DNA of 64,000 bases from Vibrio ulleungensis (GCF_016900875.1 NZ_JAFEUM010000011.1:25825-89824); one strand, 5' to 3'. Shown: positions 9,118 to 16,066, counted from the stretch's first letter. The notes: generated from the sequence alone by a model not told the origin. Numbers and translations: made by a program.

Positions 9118-9368
9118 CCTACTATACGCAAGACATCATCAGCGGGATGCGCTTGCGCGTCACTTTTGGCTACAGGCCAAGATTGCGGCCAATATTACCA
9201 AAATTTAACGTAGTGGCAAGCGTAATTTTCGTATAATTAATGAGCAACCCAAATCTGTCTGGCAAAGCTTGTTCAACCCTAAAACACCCCAAAATCAACT
9301 TTGTACCTATAGAGAAAAAGCCTTTTGTTCACTATTACTAGTTGATGGAAATATAGACAGAGTCGATT

Positions 9369-10367
9369 ATGCATAATCCTATCATTTTAGGTTTCGCCAG
9401 CGCGACTCTCTTGTCACTTAGTATGACACCGGCACTCGCGCAGGAAGAAGAGCAAGAACAAAAACCCATACAAACTGTTGGCGACATTGTTGACCAACCA
9501 GGGGTGCTCACACCAAAAGGCAGACTCATTGTAGATTCTACATTGAGTTATGCACAAAGTGCCTCCAATCGAGTTTCGGTCGTTGGTTACTCAGTATTGC
9601 CAACACTAGTAGTTGGATTCATAGAGGTTGAAGAGGCCGACAGAACAACGCTCTCCTATGGGCTTGCACTGAGGTACGGTATTACTAACCGCCTTGAAGC
9701 TGAGGTTCGCGTACCATTTATTTATCGTAACGAAACCTACGAGAGACGGGAGCTTGCTTCAGCACAAAACGACACTACAATTTACCGCATTGAAGGCCAC
9801 GGTGTAGGAGATGCAGAAATTGGACTTCGCTATCAGTTTAACATGGACTCTGCCCCCTTTTTTGTTGGTGGAGTCAGGGCCAAATCGACTACAGGGCGTT
9901 CCCCTTACGAGTCGGATTACAATCAGGATAGTAATTCGTTTGAAGAGACGCCTACAGGATCTGGCTTTTGGAGCATCGAGCCACACATCACGCTCATCTA
10001 CCCTACAGCGCCCGTTGTACTATACGCAAGCCTTGGCTACGTATATAACTTTGAAGATGAGGTCACGCTGTTTGATGACTCTGTAGCCGATGTGAAATTA
10101 GGAGACTCTATCTCTATCAGCGCTGGGATGGGATTTGCGGTTAACCCCAAATTTTCATTTTCGTTGGGGCTCAATCATAGAACCTTATTTGAAAGCGAGA
10201 CTAATGGCTCTAGTTCTGGCTCACAACTCATCCAAATCGATCAAATTAGCTTTGGTACTCAGCTGTCGCTCACTCCGAACACCAGTCTCAATATCTCGGC
10301 AAGTGCAGGGCTCACTGAAGATTCCCCAGACTTTCAGCTTAACCTTTCTGTCCCGGTAGCATTCTAA
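9369..10367 (+). CDS. Outer-membrane beta-barrel protein, transporter-like
   Basis: A 332-residue protein with a Sec signal peptide (residues 1-24, cut after ALA-QEEEQ), then alternating amphipathic strands ending in the outer-membrane C-terminal signature VPVAF with a terminal Phe. The strands ALRYGITNRLEAEVRVPF and GDAEIGLRYQF resemble the PF13557 (MetA-pathway-like) barrels that include FapF-type secretion pores. Unlike FapF, only a short acidic stretch rather than a long coiled coil precedes the barrel. It converges on the repeat-protein operon, and is my candidate for its export pore; that role is inferred only from neighbourhood and fold class. Confidence 0.72.
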   Translation: MHNPIILGFASATLLSLSMTPALAQEEEQEQKPIQTVGDIVDQPGVLTPKGRLIVDSTLSYAQSASNRVSVVGYSVLPTLVVGFIEVEEADRTTLSYGLALRYGITNRLEAEVRVPFIYRNETYERRELASAQNDTTIYRIEGHGVGDAEIGLRYQFNMDSAPFFVGGVRAKSTTGRSPYESDYNQDSNSFEETPTGSGFWSIEPHITLIYPTAPVVLYASLGYVYNFEDEVTLFDDSVADVKLGDSISISAGMGFAVNPKFSFSLGLNHRTLFESETNGSSSGSQLIQIDQISFGTQLSLTPNTSLNISASAGLTEDSPDFQLNLSVPVAF

Positions 10368-10376
10368 TAATAAAAA

Positions 10377-10398
10377 GGCCTAGCACAGAGGCTAGGCC
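10377..10398 (-). terminator. Terminator of the repeat-protein operon
   Basis: GGCCTAGC / GCTAGGCC form an 8-bp stem; on the minus strand it is followed by TTTTTATTATT. It lies 67 bases beyond the last operon gene. The plus side lacks a T-run, so it may also close the barrel gene only weakly. Confidence 0.72.
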
Positions 10399-10464
10399 AG
10401 ATAGCTTAAATTTTACCCTACTCCTGAAACTCTAACCTCACAGCATTACTGACTAGAAAAGTGT

Positions 10465-11010
10465 TTATTGCCCTAAGTTGATCCTAATAGAATCACGTAT
10501 TTGGGCTCTCAAAGCTTCTCTGTCTATAAGGGTTGAAACATTCGCTTCAATGTCTACCATTGTTGTGAGTTCAATGTGACGCCCATCTGCAGTATTTTGT
10601 ATTATGTTCCCGATGACTGGGTGGGGTTTGACTATGCTGGTCAGTTGGTTAGCATTTGCTTGCGGTAAGTTTTCGTCCTCACCTTGTGTCCCTTCTATTG
10701 ACGAACTGATAGTAGCAAAATTACCATCACCCACTTGCAATAACTGAATGGTATTGGACAGTTCTTTGCTACCTAATAGCTTCCCATTAGCGATCGTTAG
10801 GTTAGCAATATGCGAGTTTAGTAATCGAGTACCATCCACTGAACCAGTCACACTAATACCGATATTAATCTGACCGATATCTAGCGCAAAACCGCCACGT
10901 ACATTTGACATTGTCTGATCGCTAAGCGCAGCAACCTCTTGCCAAAACCACTCGCTTGCAGTAGCGGGGCTAGAACATAAAAGGAGACTTATCATCCATT
11001 TCATTTTCAC
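10465..11010 (-). CDS. Secreted accessory protein with a double-glycine site
   Basis: 181 residues: a signal peptide (about 1-19, SSPATAS), then LSDQTMSNVRGG at residues 29-40, which matches the LSxxxLxxxxGG pattern cut by C39 peptidases, then a beta-rich domain ending in SIRINLGQ. No enzyme motif is visible. The segment IGNIIQNTADGRHIEL is weakly like the QN-rich C-terminal motif of the neighbouring proteins. The start is GTG at 11010 behind AGGAGGG, or the ATG at 11004. It follows the peptidase gene by nine bases and is the last gene of the operon. The role may be that of a FapE- or FapA-like accessory; this is inference. Confidence 0.68.
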   Translation of the reverse strand: MKMKWMISLLLCSSPATASEWFWQEVAALSDQTMSNVRGGFALDIGQINIGISVTGSVDGTRLLNSHIANLTIANGKLLGSKELSNTIQLLQVGDGNFATISSSIEGTQGEDENLPQANANQLTSIVKPHPVIGNIIQNTADGRHIELTTMVDIEANVSTLIDREALRAQIRDSIRINLGQ

Positions 11011-11019
11011 TATGCCCTC

Positions 11020-11709
11020 CTAATAGTAAGAGCTAGACACATGCAGATACATATCACCCATATTATGGCGGGGTATTGCATGTTCCGTTGGAGATTGTGT
11101 ATAGACCGAAAAGTGCGGATCTCGCAGAAACGTTTCCCTAGCGGCATCAACATCTGATTTGATCAGTAAAGTAATCCCTTGATACGATTTCATGAACGCT
11201 TGTTTATCTAAAACGATCGTTCCTCTTGAGGGATCACCCAATATGATCTGTGAATGGTTAATGCCTTTAATGACCACAAAATGCATATATCCATCAAAGT
11301 TGACTAACGTAACACCAGGAACACCCAACTTTTCTAGCTTGTCTAACCCAACTTTATAACCGTCAGATTCATAACCAAGCTGATTGAGGTAGTTCTTCAT
11401 ATCCAAAAGAGAAAAGCCCTGCTCTTTAATCAAAGCCTTATCTCCATTTCGGTACATTGCGGTAAAAATTGCTTCTTCCGCTACTGGATGTTGATAGTGA
11501 TAATGCAGTAATGTCGCCAACGCAGCCGAGCCGCAGCTGAAGTCGTACTGCTGACGCCAGACATCGCCAAACAGGATTTCCTGATAGCTCTGTACCGGAA
11601 CCGATAAAGCATGCTTATTCCAACTTAAATCGACTGCATGTGCAGGAGGTGCGATAGTCAATGCACCTCCCACCGTTACCACTAACACTTTGGCCCAGAT
11701 ATTATTCAT
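11020..11709 (-). CDS. Periplasmic C39-family cysteine peptidase (FapD-like)
   Basis: 229 residues with a signal peptide (cut near APPAHA) and a bare C39 domain, without the ABC transporter modules that usually carry it. Catalytic residues are visible: the oxyanion Gln before the Cys in QQYDFSCGSAA (Cys59), His143 in GYMHFVVIKG and Asp159 in LGDPSRGT. C39 enzymes cleave after double-glycine sites. FapD of the Pseudomonas Fap amyloid operon belongs to this class. Translation is coupled to the upstream gene by a TGATG overlap, and both small neighbouring proteins carry RGG sites. It should therefore act in the periplasm on its own operon products. Confidence 0.83.
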   Translation of the reverse strand: MNNIWAKVLVVTVGGALTIAPPAHAVDLSWNKHALSVPVQSYQEILFGDVWRQQYDFSCGSAALATLLHYHYQHPVAEEAIFTAMYRNGDKALIKEQGFSLLDMKNYLNQLGYESDGYKVGLDKLEKLGVPGVTLVNFDGYMHFVVIKGINHSQIILGDPSRGTIVLDKQAFMKSYQGITLLIKSDVDAARETFLRDPHFSVYTQSPTEHAIPRHNMGDMYLHVSSSYY

Positions 11710-12053
11710 CACTCTAAACTCAGATTGATCACGGTCGCATTTTGAATGAGAACGTTGTGACCGGAATTTTGAATGACATTGGTAACACCTTGACTGGATC
11801 CAAAGGCACCAGCGTGAATATGGTTATCACCACTACTAACTCCCATAGCAACGTTACCGACCGACTCACCATCGAGCTCGGTATTTGCAAGAGTTTGGTT
11901 AATATCCACTACGTGCTCTCCACCACGAAGGGCCTGTAAATTCGACTCAGACACTACGGAAACATCATCAATCAGCAACCACTCATCGGCTGCAACTTCG
12001 CTTGCAATAACCCATGAAGCAACGCACAAAAGCATTGTGCTAAGCTTATTCAT
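11709..12053 (-). CDS. Small secreted protein with a double-glycine site and QN-rich C-terminus
   Basis: 114 residues: a signal peptide (about 1-22), then VSESNLQALRGG at residues 34-45, a C39-type cleavage pattern, then a Gly/Asn/Ser-rich domain. The C-terminus NVIQNSGHNVLIQNATVIN matches the end module of the two large repeat proteins (GQNSGANSMVQQSVTTNASV). A strong AAGGAGGA ribosome site precedes the ATG. Its stop overlaps the start of the peptidase gene. The likely role is a minor fibre subunit or nucleator, inferred from composition and the shared module. Confidence 0.7.
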   Translation of the reverse strand: MNKLSTMLLCVASWVIASEVAADEWLLIDDVSVVSESNLQALRGGEHVVDINQTLANTELDGESVGNVAMGVSSGDNHIHAGAFGSSQGVTNVIQNSGHNVLIQNATVINLSLE

Positions 12054-12097
12054 TGCTCCTCCTTAGCTCACTAAGAGCGAGTTAGGTACTCCGATTA

Positions 12098-13060
12098 TTA
12101 ATCAGTGAATACCGAAGCATTGGTGGTCACTGATTGTTGCACCATCGAGTTTGCTCCCGAGTTTTGTCCAATCGTTGTGATCCCCGATACATTACCAAAA
12201 GAGTTGTCAATGTTATTGCTATGCGTAACATTAAAATCACCTTTGTTTTCATCAGACATTCCATAAGTGACTGTCGTCCTAGCTACGCTACCCATCAATA
12301 CTGACGACGCGACAACCTGGTCCATATCAAAGATGTGGGACGAATCTGTAGTATTGCCACTATCTTCCATCGTTGAGCTATTATTGCTCGCATTGGTCAT
12401 ACTGTTATTGCTATCGTCGTTGTAGCTGTTTTTGGTGCTGTTATCGTCCTTACTGTTGCCATCCATAGTATTGTTACTGGCCAGTGTTTTATCACTGGTA
12501 CTGTTGTCGCTACTGTCGTTATAACTTCCATCAAGGCTAGCGTCAGACGTCTCGTTGTAACTGTAATGAGTACTATTATTATCGTTGGTATTATTGTCCT
12601 GTGTATTATTGCTACCACCGGTGTACTCTGACGTGCTGTTATCACTGTAATCGCTATAACTACCGTTGATACTATTATCATTGGTGGAGTTATTGTCGGC
12701 CGAATTGCCACTTCCTTTGTTGTAGGTGTTGTCGCTGTTGTTGCTGTTATCGTTGTTACTTCCGTTGGTACTAAAATCATCCATGGTGTTGTTGTCATGG
12801 GTATTATTACTAGCAACCGCGTGGTCATTTTGGCTATTGTCACTACCATCGTTATAACTGCCATTGGTGCTGTTATTATCGGCGGTGTTATTGTCCGTCG
12901 AATTATTGTTGCCAGCCTCCAATGTGTTGTAGCTCATCACGTCATTACCATCATTACCGCTGTTATTCTCGCCATTATTTAGCACATCGTCAGCTTGTGC
13001 TAAACCGCTAAGCAATAGACCACTTATTATCAGTGCAATCGGGGTTTTATAACTATTCAT
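12098..13060 (-). CDS. Secreted Asn/Ser/Asp-repeat protein, candidate fibre subunit (paralogue 2)
   Basis: 320 residues. A signal peptide (1-23, GLAQA-DD) is followed by a short Asn/Gly linker, five imperfect repeats (residues 50-229) rich in NNS, DNS and SYND, and a conserved C-terminal domain (about 244-320) containing DNKGxFNVTHSN-like and GQNSGANSMVQQSV motifs. There is no cysteine. The start at 13060 is spaced seven bases from AAGGAG; the ATG at 13066 is too close to it. Repeat-unit lengths equal those of the upstream paralogue. Composition suggests a polar, beta-solenoid or amyloid-forming surface protein; canonical FapB/FapC repeats are not recognisable. Confidence 0.75.
   Translation of the reverse strand: MNSYKTPIALIISGLLLSGLAQADDVLNNGENNSGNDGNDVMSYNTLEAGNNNSTDNNTADNNSTNGSYNDGSDNSQNDHAVASNNTHDNNTMDDFSTNGSNNDNSNNSDNTYNKGSGNSADNNSTNDNSINGSYSDYSDNSTSEYTGGSNNTQDNNTNDNNSTHYSYNETSDASLDGSYNDSSDNSTSDKTLASNNTMDGNSKDDNSTKNSYNDDSNNSMTNASNNSSTMEDSGNTTDSSHIFDMDQVVASSVLMGSVARTTVTYGMSDENKGDFNVTHSNNIDNSFGNVSGITTIGQNSGANSMVQQSVTTNASVFTD
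12374..12913 (-). repeat. Five-unit protein-coding repeat array in paralogue 2
   Basis: The encoded units have lengths 34, 33, 33, 45 and 35 residues, each opening near SNNT or SGNS and closing near SDNS or SNNS. Unit 4 holds an extra 12-residue block (LDGSYNDSSDNS). Confidence 0.8.
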
Positions 13061-13087
13061 ATCCATTCTCCTTAGACCTTATTAGAT

Positions 13088-14047
13088 CTACTCCGTCATC
13101 ACCGATGCATTTGTGGTTACAGATTGTTGAACCAAAGAGTTACTGCCCGCGTTTTGGCCCAATGTTGTAATACCTGCAGTGCTATTGAAACTCGAATCAA
13201 TGGCGTTGCTATGAGTAACATTGAATGTCCCTTTATTGTCATCTCTCATCTGATACTCAACACCTGTACCCGTAATCGATCCAGATAAGTCTGCCTGAGC
13301 AACAATAGAATCAACATCCATTTCATAAAAATGACTTTCACTGTTGTTGCTGTTATACCAATTACTAGAGTTGTCACTTCTATCAAGCGTACTGTTGTCG
13401 CTTTCATTGTTATAACTGTCTTTTATACTGTTATCGTCTTCTGAGTTATTGTCGGCACTATTACCGCTCCAAGACGTGTAGCTATCGTCACTGTTGTCAC
13501 TTTCATCGTTGTAACTATCGTTGGTACTAGCGTTGGTATCAGTGTTGTTGCTGTCATTAATGCTGTTATCGTCTTTTGAATTGCCATCTTGAGAATTACC
13601 ACTATAAAGGTGCTCACTCATTTGGCTGTTGTCGCTATCATCGTTATGACTGTCATAAGTACTGTTGTCGTCAGCGCTATTACCGTCCATCGAATTACCG
13701 CTTAGGTAGTTCTCATTGGTGGTACTATTGTCACTACGATTATTGTTACTTTGATTGGTACTGTTGTTATCACTCGAATTGCCGTCTATCGAATTACCAC
13801 TCCACCATTGATCGTTATTTGCACTGTTATTACTGGTATCGTTATTACTATCGTTAGTGCTGTTATTGTCCGCAGAGTTACCATCTACTGAGTTTCCATT
13901 TAATAGCGAGGCCTCGTTGTAACTCGAAACGTCATTACCATCATTGCCATTATTATCACCGCTATTGTTTAACTCATCGGCCAATACACCGCCACTCGTT
14001 AACAAACCAGCAATCATCAAAGCAGTCGTTGTTTTTCTTAGATTCAT
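13088..14047 (-). CDS. Secreted Asn/Ser/Asp-repeat protein, candidate fibre subunit (paralogue 1)
   Basis: 319 residues. A signal peptide (1-24, GGVLA-DE) leads into five repeats (residues 49-228) built on SGNSxDGNSxDNNST then DSNNDxSDNS, then a C-terminal domain (about 243-319) ending in GQNAGSNSLVQQSVTTNASV. There is no cysteine and almost no hydrophobic residue in the array. The long upstream frame extension is rejected because the ATG at 14047 has GGAGAG and AGGA ribosome sites and starts the signal peptide. It is the first confident gene of the five-gene minus-strand operon. The C-terminal domain is closely similar to that of paralogue 2. Confidence 0.76.
   Translation of the reverse strand: MNLRKTTTALMIAGLLTSGGVLADELNNSGDNNGNDGNDVSSYNEASLLNGNSVDGNSADNNSTNDSNNDTSNNSANNDQWWSGNSIDGNSSDNNSTNQSNNNRSDNSTTNENYLSGNSMDGNSADDNSTYDSHNDDSDNSQMSEHLYSGNSQDGNSKDDNSINDSNNTDTNASTNDSYNDESDNSDDSYTSWSGNSADNNSEDDNSIKDSYNNESDNSTLDRSDNSSNWYNSNNSESHFYEMDVDSIVAQADLSGSITGTGVEYQMRDDNKGTFNVTHSNAIDSSFNSTAGITTLGQNAGSNSLVQQSVTTNASVMTE
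13364..13903 (-). repeat. Five-unit protein-coding repeat array in paralogue 1
   Basis: Unit lengths are 34, 33, 33, 45 and 35 residues, the same series as in paralogue 2. Unit 4 has the same kind of 12-residue insertion (TNDSYNDESDNS). Confidence 0.8.
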
Positions 14048-14258
14048 AGTCCTGTCTCTCCAAATCATCCTAAATAGGTTCCATGGGATCCCTATCCTTT
14101 TGTTGAGTCCCATACCCAACAATGGCGAGTGTAGTGGTGCTCTAAAAATTAGCACAGTCTCACTAATGAGACATCTGGCGTGGGGCCTATAATTGGCAGA
14201 GAACGACCTATTTCCCATCCTTAACTGACTGTTAATTAAGCAGTTAAGTGAAAGGTTG

Positions 14259-14486
14259 TTACGAAGTAGTGCTGCGAATCAAAAGGAGGTTGATTATCGT
14301 TACTACTTCATTGCTCTGGTGCAACTCTAATAGATGATTTTTTAATACACTTCTGTGTGACTGATTAAGGCGGACATATTTAAACTCTACAAGGTCTAAA
14401 TTGATCACCTTTAGAGTGAGATAATGACTTTGCAGCCCATTTTCTTCGTGCTCAATAGTTAAGCCTACATTTAGTATGGTTATCAT
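14259..14486 (-). CDS. Doubtful 75-aa hypothetical protein
   Basis: A 75-codon frame starting MITILNVGLTIEHEENG and ending NLLLIRSTTS, with alternating hydrophobic residues that suggest beta strands. There is no signal peptide. GGG lies only one base before the ATG, which is too close for a normal ribosome site. It would be the first gene of the repeat-protein operon, in the position where curli operons place small chaperones, but I recognise no family. Confidence 0.28.
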   Translation of the reverse strand: MITILNVGLTIEHEENGLQSHYLTLKVINLDLVEFKYVRLNQSHRSVLKNHLLELHQSNEVVTIINLLLIRSTTS

Positions 14487-14595
14487 GCCCTTTGCTATAC
14501 GACCTTAAATGCGGCTCTAAACAAGAGGGTGTAGCCTGATAGTTTAAAAATATAAATAGTTCGCAAAGCCTGATGAGTTGTGGATATTCAAGAAA

Positions 14596-14623
14596 TTGCC
14601 TAATCAACGTTTTCTAATATAGT
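14596..14623 (+). promoter_or_regulatory. Candidate sigma-70 promoter of the LuxR-type regulator
   Basis: TTGCCT at 14596 and TATAGT at 14618 are 16 bases apart; the start codon is 36 bases further. The -10 has five of six consensus bases. Confidence 0.4.
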
Positions 14624-14659
14624 TGTGTTTAATCAAAATCATTTAGAGGTTGGTCAGGC

Positions 14660-15301
14660 ATGAGTGAATGGCAAGTCATCATTGCAAATCACATTGGGTT
14701 GGAATCGCAACTTATTCAGAAAGAATTGGCGAGCATCCCTGATGTCCACTGCCTTATCCTCGAGCCAGAAGTGTTGCCTCACTTAGAGTTTAAACCTGGC
14801 ACCTGCTTAATTATTGATCACGCAGCCCTAACAGATGCTGAAACTGTATTATGGCTGGCACTGCAATCCGGTAATCTACATGTCGTCCTACATAACCTAG
14901 ACGACAACCACCTTTCATTAGAGTATTACCAATGGCAATGCCTAAAAGGCACACTAAGCAAAGACGCACCTGTAGAACATCTACGAAGCTGTGTTACCAC
15001 CATACTAAATGGTGGCATGTGGCTTCCAAGACTTGGATTGGAATCCATTTTGTATCATTACCGCCAGCCATCTAATGCTCATGGTGCCTGGAAATTGAAT
15101 CTTACTAAACGAGAAAAACAGATACTGGATCGCATCACCGCCGGTGAGTCTAACAAAGAAATTGCAGATGACCTTTTTCTTGCCGTTTCAACAGTCAAAA
15201 CCCATGTCTATAAGCTGTACAAAAAAATGGAGGTCAATAATAGGCATCAGGCGATATCCAAGGTTCGCTCAGCTGCACGAGCAAACATTAAGATGCTGTA
15301 G
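14660..15301 (+). CDS. CsgD/VpsT-type LuxR-family transcription regulator
   Basis: 213 residues: a degenerate receiver-like N-terminal domain (about 5-130) and a C-terminal LuxR helix-turn-helix (about 148-205, LTKREKQILDRITAGESNKEIA). The receiver lacks a usable phosphorylation Asp pocket. NGGMWLPR at residues 117-124 aligns with the W-[FLM]-[TS]-R c-di-GMP motif of VpsT, here WLPR, and with the corresponding CsgD segment. Relatives switch on matrix polysaccharide, curli or Fap-like fibres. It is divergent from the repeat-protein operon and is its likely activator. Direct c-di-GMP binding is not assured because of the Pro in the motif. Confidence 0.78.
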   Translation: MSEWQVIIANHIGLESQLIQKELASIPDVHCLILEPEVLPHLEFKPGTCLIIDHAALTDAETVLWLALQSGNLHVVLHNLDDNHLSLEYYQWQCLKGTLSKDAPVEHLRSCVTTILNGGMWLPRLGLESILYHYRQPSNAHGAWKLNLTKREKQILDRITAGESNKEIADDLFLAVSTVKTHVYKLYKKMEVNNRHQAISKVRSAARANIKML

Positions 15302-15354
15302 CATACCTTGGCAATGGTGCAAACACTGAATCCATCTAACACCACAAACGTAGA

Positions 15355-15386
15355 AAAGAAAAAAGCCAGCTACTAGAACTGGCTTT
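15355..15386 (-). terminator. Terminator of the tRNA operon
   Basis: AAAGCCAG / CTGGCTTT stem followed on the minus strand by TTTTTTCTTTTC, just beyond the last tRNA-Gly and its 3'-end-like element. Confidence 0.85.
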
Positions 15387-15395
15387 AATTGAATT

Positions 15396-15428
15396 TGGAA
15401 CGACGCGACCGGCTAGGGCACGAGGTTC
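15396..15428 (-). repeat. 33-nt tRNA-3'-end-like element, copy A
   Basis: Read on the minus strand it begins GAACCTCGTG and ends CGTCGTTCCA, resembling a T-arm plus acceptor end with CCA. It lies eight bases downstream of a tRNA-Gly. Confidence 0.7.
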
Positions 15429-15436
15429 TTTGAATT

Positions 15437-15512
15437 TGGAGCGACACACGAGGTTCGAACTCGTGACCTCAACCTTGGCAAGGTTGCGCTCTACCAACTG
15501 AGCTAGTGTCGC
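15437..15512 (-). tRNA. tRNA-Gly (GCC)
   Basis: 76 nt with encoded CCA. The acceptor GCGACAC pairs with GTGTCGC, the anticodon loop reads TTGCCAA and the T loop GTTCGAA is intact. Identical to the two other tRNA-Gly copies in this cluster. Confidence 0.97.
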
Positions 15513-15531
15513 AAATTCATGTTTGAAATAA

Positions 15532-15605
15532 TGGAGGCGCGTCCCGGAGTCGAACCGAGGTCCACGGATTTGCAATCCGCTGCATAGCCACTCTGCCAAC
15601 GCGCC
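15532..15605 (-). tRNA. tRNA-Cys (GCA)
   Basis: 74 nt with encoded CCA. Acceptor GGCGCGT pairs with ACGCGCC; the anticodon loop TTGCAAA reads GCA. Confidence 0.97.
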
Positions 15606-15653
15606 ATATTTCTGTAGCAGGGGCTACTGAGTTTTCTACTGAGAGTAGGAAAC

Positions 15654-15686
15654 TGGAACAACACTACCCGTTAAGGTGCGAGGTTC
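15654..15686 (-). repeat. 33-nt tRNA-3'-end-like element, copy C (diverged)
   Basis: It has the same length and ends as the other copies (GAACCTCGCA to TTGTTCCA on the minus strand) with about ten internal differences. It lies eight bases downstream of the middle tRNA-Gly. Confidence 0.55.
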
Positions 15687-15694
15687 GTTTTTAA

Positions 15695-15770
15695 TGGAGC
15701 GACACACGAGGTTCGAACTCGTGACCTCAACCTTGGCAAGGTTGCGCTCTACCAACTGAGCTAGTGTCGC
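15695..15770 (-). tRNA. tRNA-Gly (GCC)
   Basis: Second 76-nt copy, same sequence as the copy at 15437, with CCA encoded. It follows tRNA-Leu after seven bases in the direction of transcription. Confidence 0.97.
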
Positions 15771-15777
15771 AAATAAA

Positions 15778-15864
15778 TGGTGCCCCGGGCCGGACTTGAA
15801 CCGGCACGAATCGAAATTCGAGGGATTTTAAATCCCTTGTGTCTACCAATTCCACCACCAGGGC
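15778..15864 (-). tRNA. tRNA-Leu (TAA)
   Basis: 87 nt with a long variable arm (CTCGAATTTCGATTCG). The anticodon loop TTTAAAA reads TAA. Acceptor GCCCTGG pairs with CCGGGGC; CCA is encoded. Confidence 0.97.
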
Positions 15865-15931
15865 ACACAAAATTTGTTGTGTTTGGTAACACCATTTAGT
15901 GATATCGATGTTAATCAATACCTAAATTTTT

Positions 15932-15964
15932 TGGAACGACGCGACCGGCTAGGGCACGAGGTTC
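15932..15964 (-). repeat. 33-nt tRNA-3'-end-like element, copy B
   Basis: Identical to copy A and again eight bases downstream of a tRNA-Gly, showing that tRNA-Gly plus element was copied as a unit. Confidence 0.7.
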
Positions 15965-15972
15965 TTTGAATT

Positions 15973-16048
15973 TGGAGCGACACACGAGGTTCGAACTCGT
16001 GACCTCAACCTTGGCAAGGTTGCGCTCTACCAACTGAGCTAGTGTCGC
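15973..16048 (-). tRNA. tRNA-Gly (GCC)
   Basis: Third 76-nt copy of the same tRNA-Gly, with CCA encoded, 18 bases downstream of tRNA-Cys. Confidence 0.97.
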
Positions 16049-16066
16049 AATCATTCTACTTGAGAA

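Larger units (their letters stand above)
8843..9368. promoter_or_regulatory. Leader and promoter region of the norspermidine operon
   Basis: This 526-base divergent region separates the norspermidine operon from the outer-membrane protein gene. Going upstream from the operon it holds a 7-bp stem (8909-8930, CTAACGC/GCGTTAG), a small open frame on the minus strand (8962-9027), a CTCAC/GTGAG hairpin (9054-9067) and a perfect 10-bp inverted repeat (9093-9117). The density of structure suggests leader-based control. I cannot place a convincing -35/-10 pair for either direction. Confidence 0.5.
14048..14659. promoter_or_regulatory. Divergent regulatory region between repeat-protein operon and LuxR regulator
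   Basis: Over 600 bases separate the first repeat-protein gene from the regulator. It holds a 6-bp stem dyad GTCTCA/TGAGAC (14157-14172), a spaced TTAACTG/CAGTTAA repeat (14221-14247), a doubtful small frame (14259-14486) and a candidate promoter for the regulator. A region this long in front of a matrix-like operon fits complex control, including by the divergent regulator itself, but no specific binding site can be named. Confidence 0.5.

Noticed and set aside
12397..12864. 155-codon minus-strand Thr/Ile/Val-rich frame inside the repeat gene
   Set aside because: It is another reading frame of the low-complexity repeat DNA, with no signal peptide or ribosome site.
13576..13857. Plus-strand His/Tyr/Cys-rich frame opposite the repeat gene
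   Set aside because: Antisense reading of the Asn/Ser/Asp repeat codons; composition is an artefact.
12374..13903. Dense short DNA repeats considered as a CRISPR array or satellite
   Set aside because: The units are coding, in frame, of variable length (33-45 codons) and lack identical direct repeats with unique spacers.
14048..14218. 57-residue N-terminal extension of the first repeat protein
   Set aside because: The ATG at 14047 has good ribosome sites and starts a proper signal peptide; the extension would bury it.
15336..15599. A protein-like 87-codon minus-strand frame, and similar ones at 15727-15918 and 15911-16126
   Set aside because: They are read straight through tRNA-Gly, tRNA-Cys and tRNA-Leu genes; such frames are well-known false predictions.
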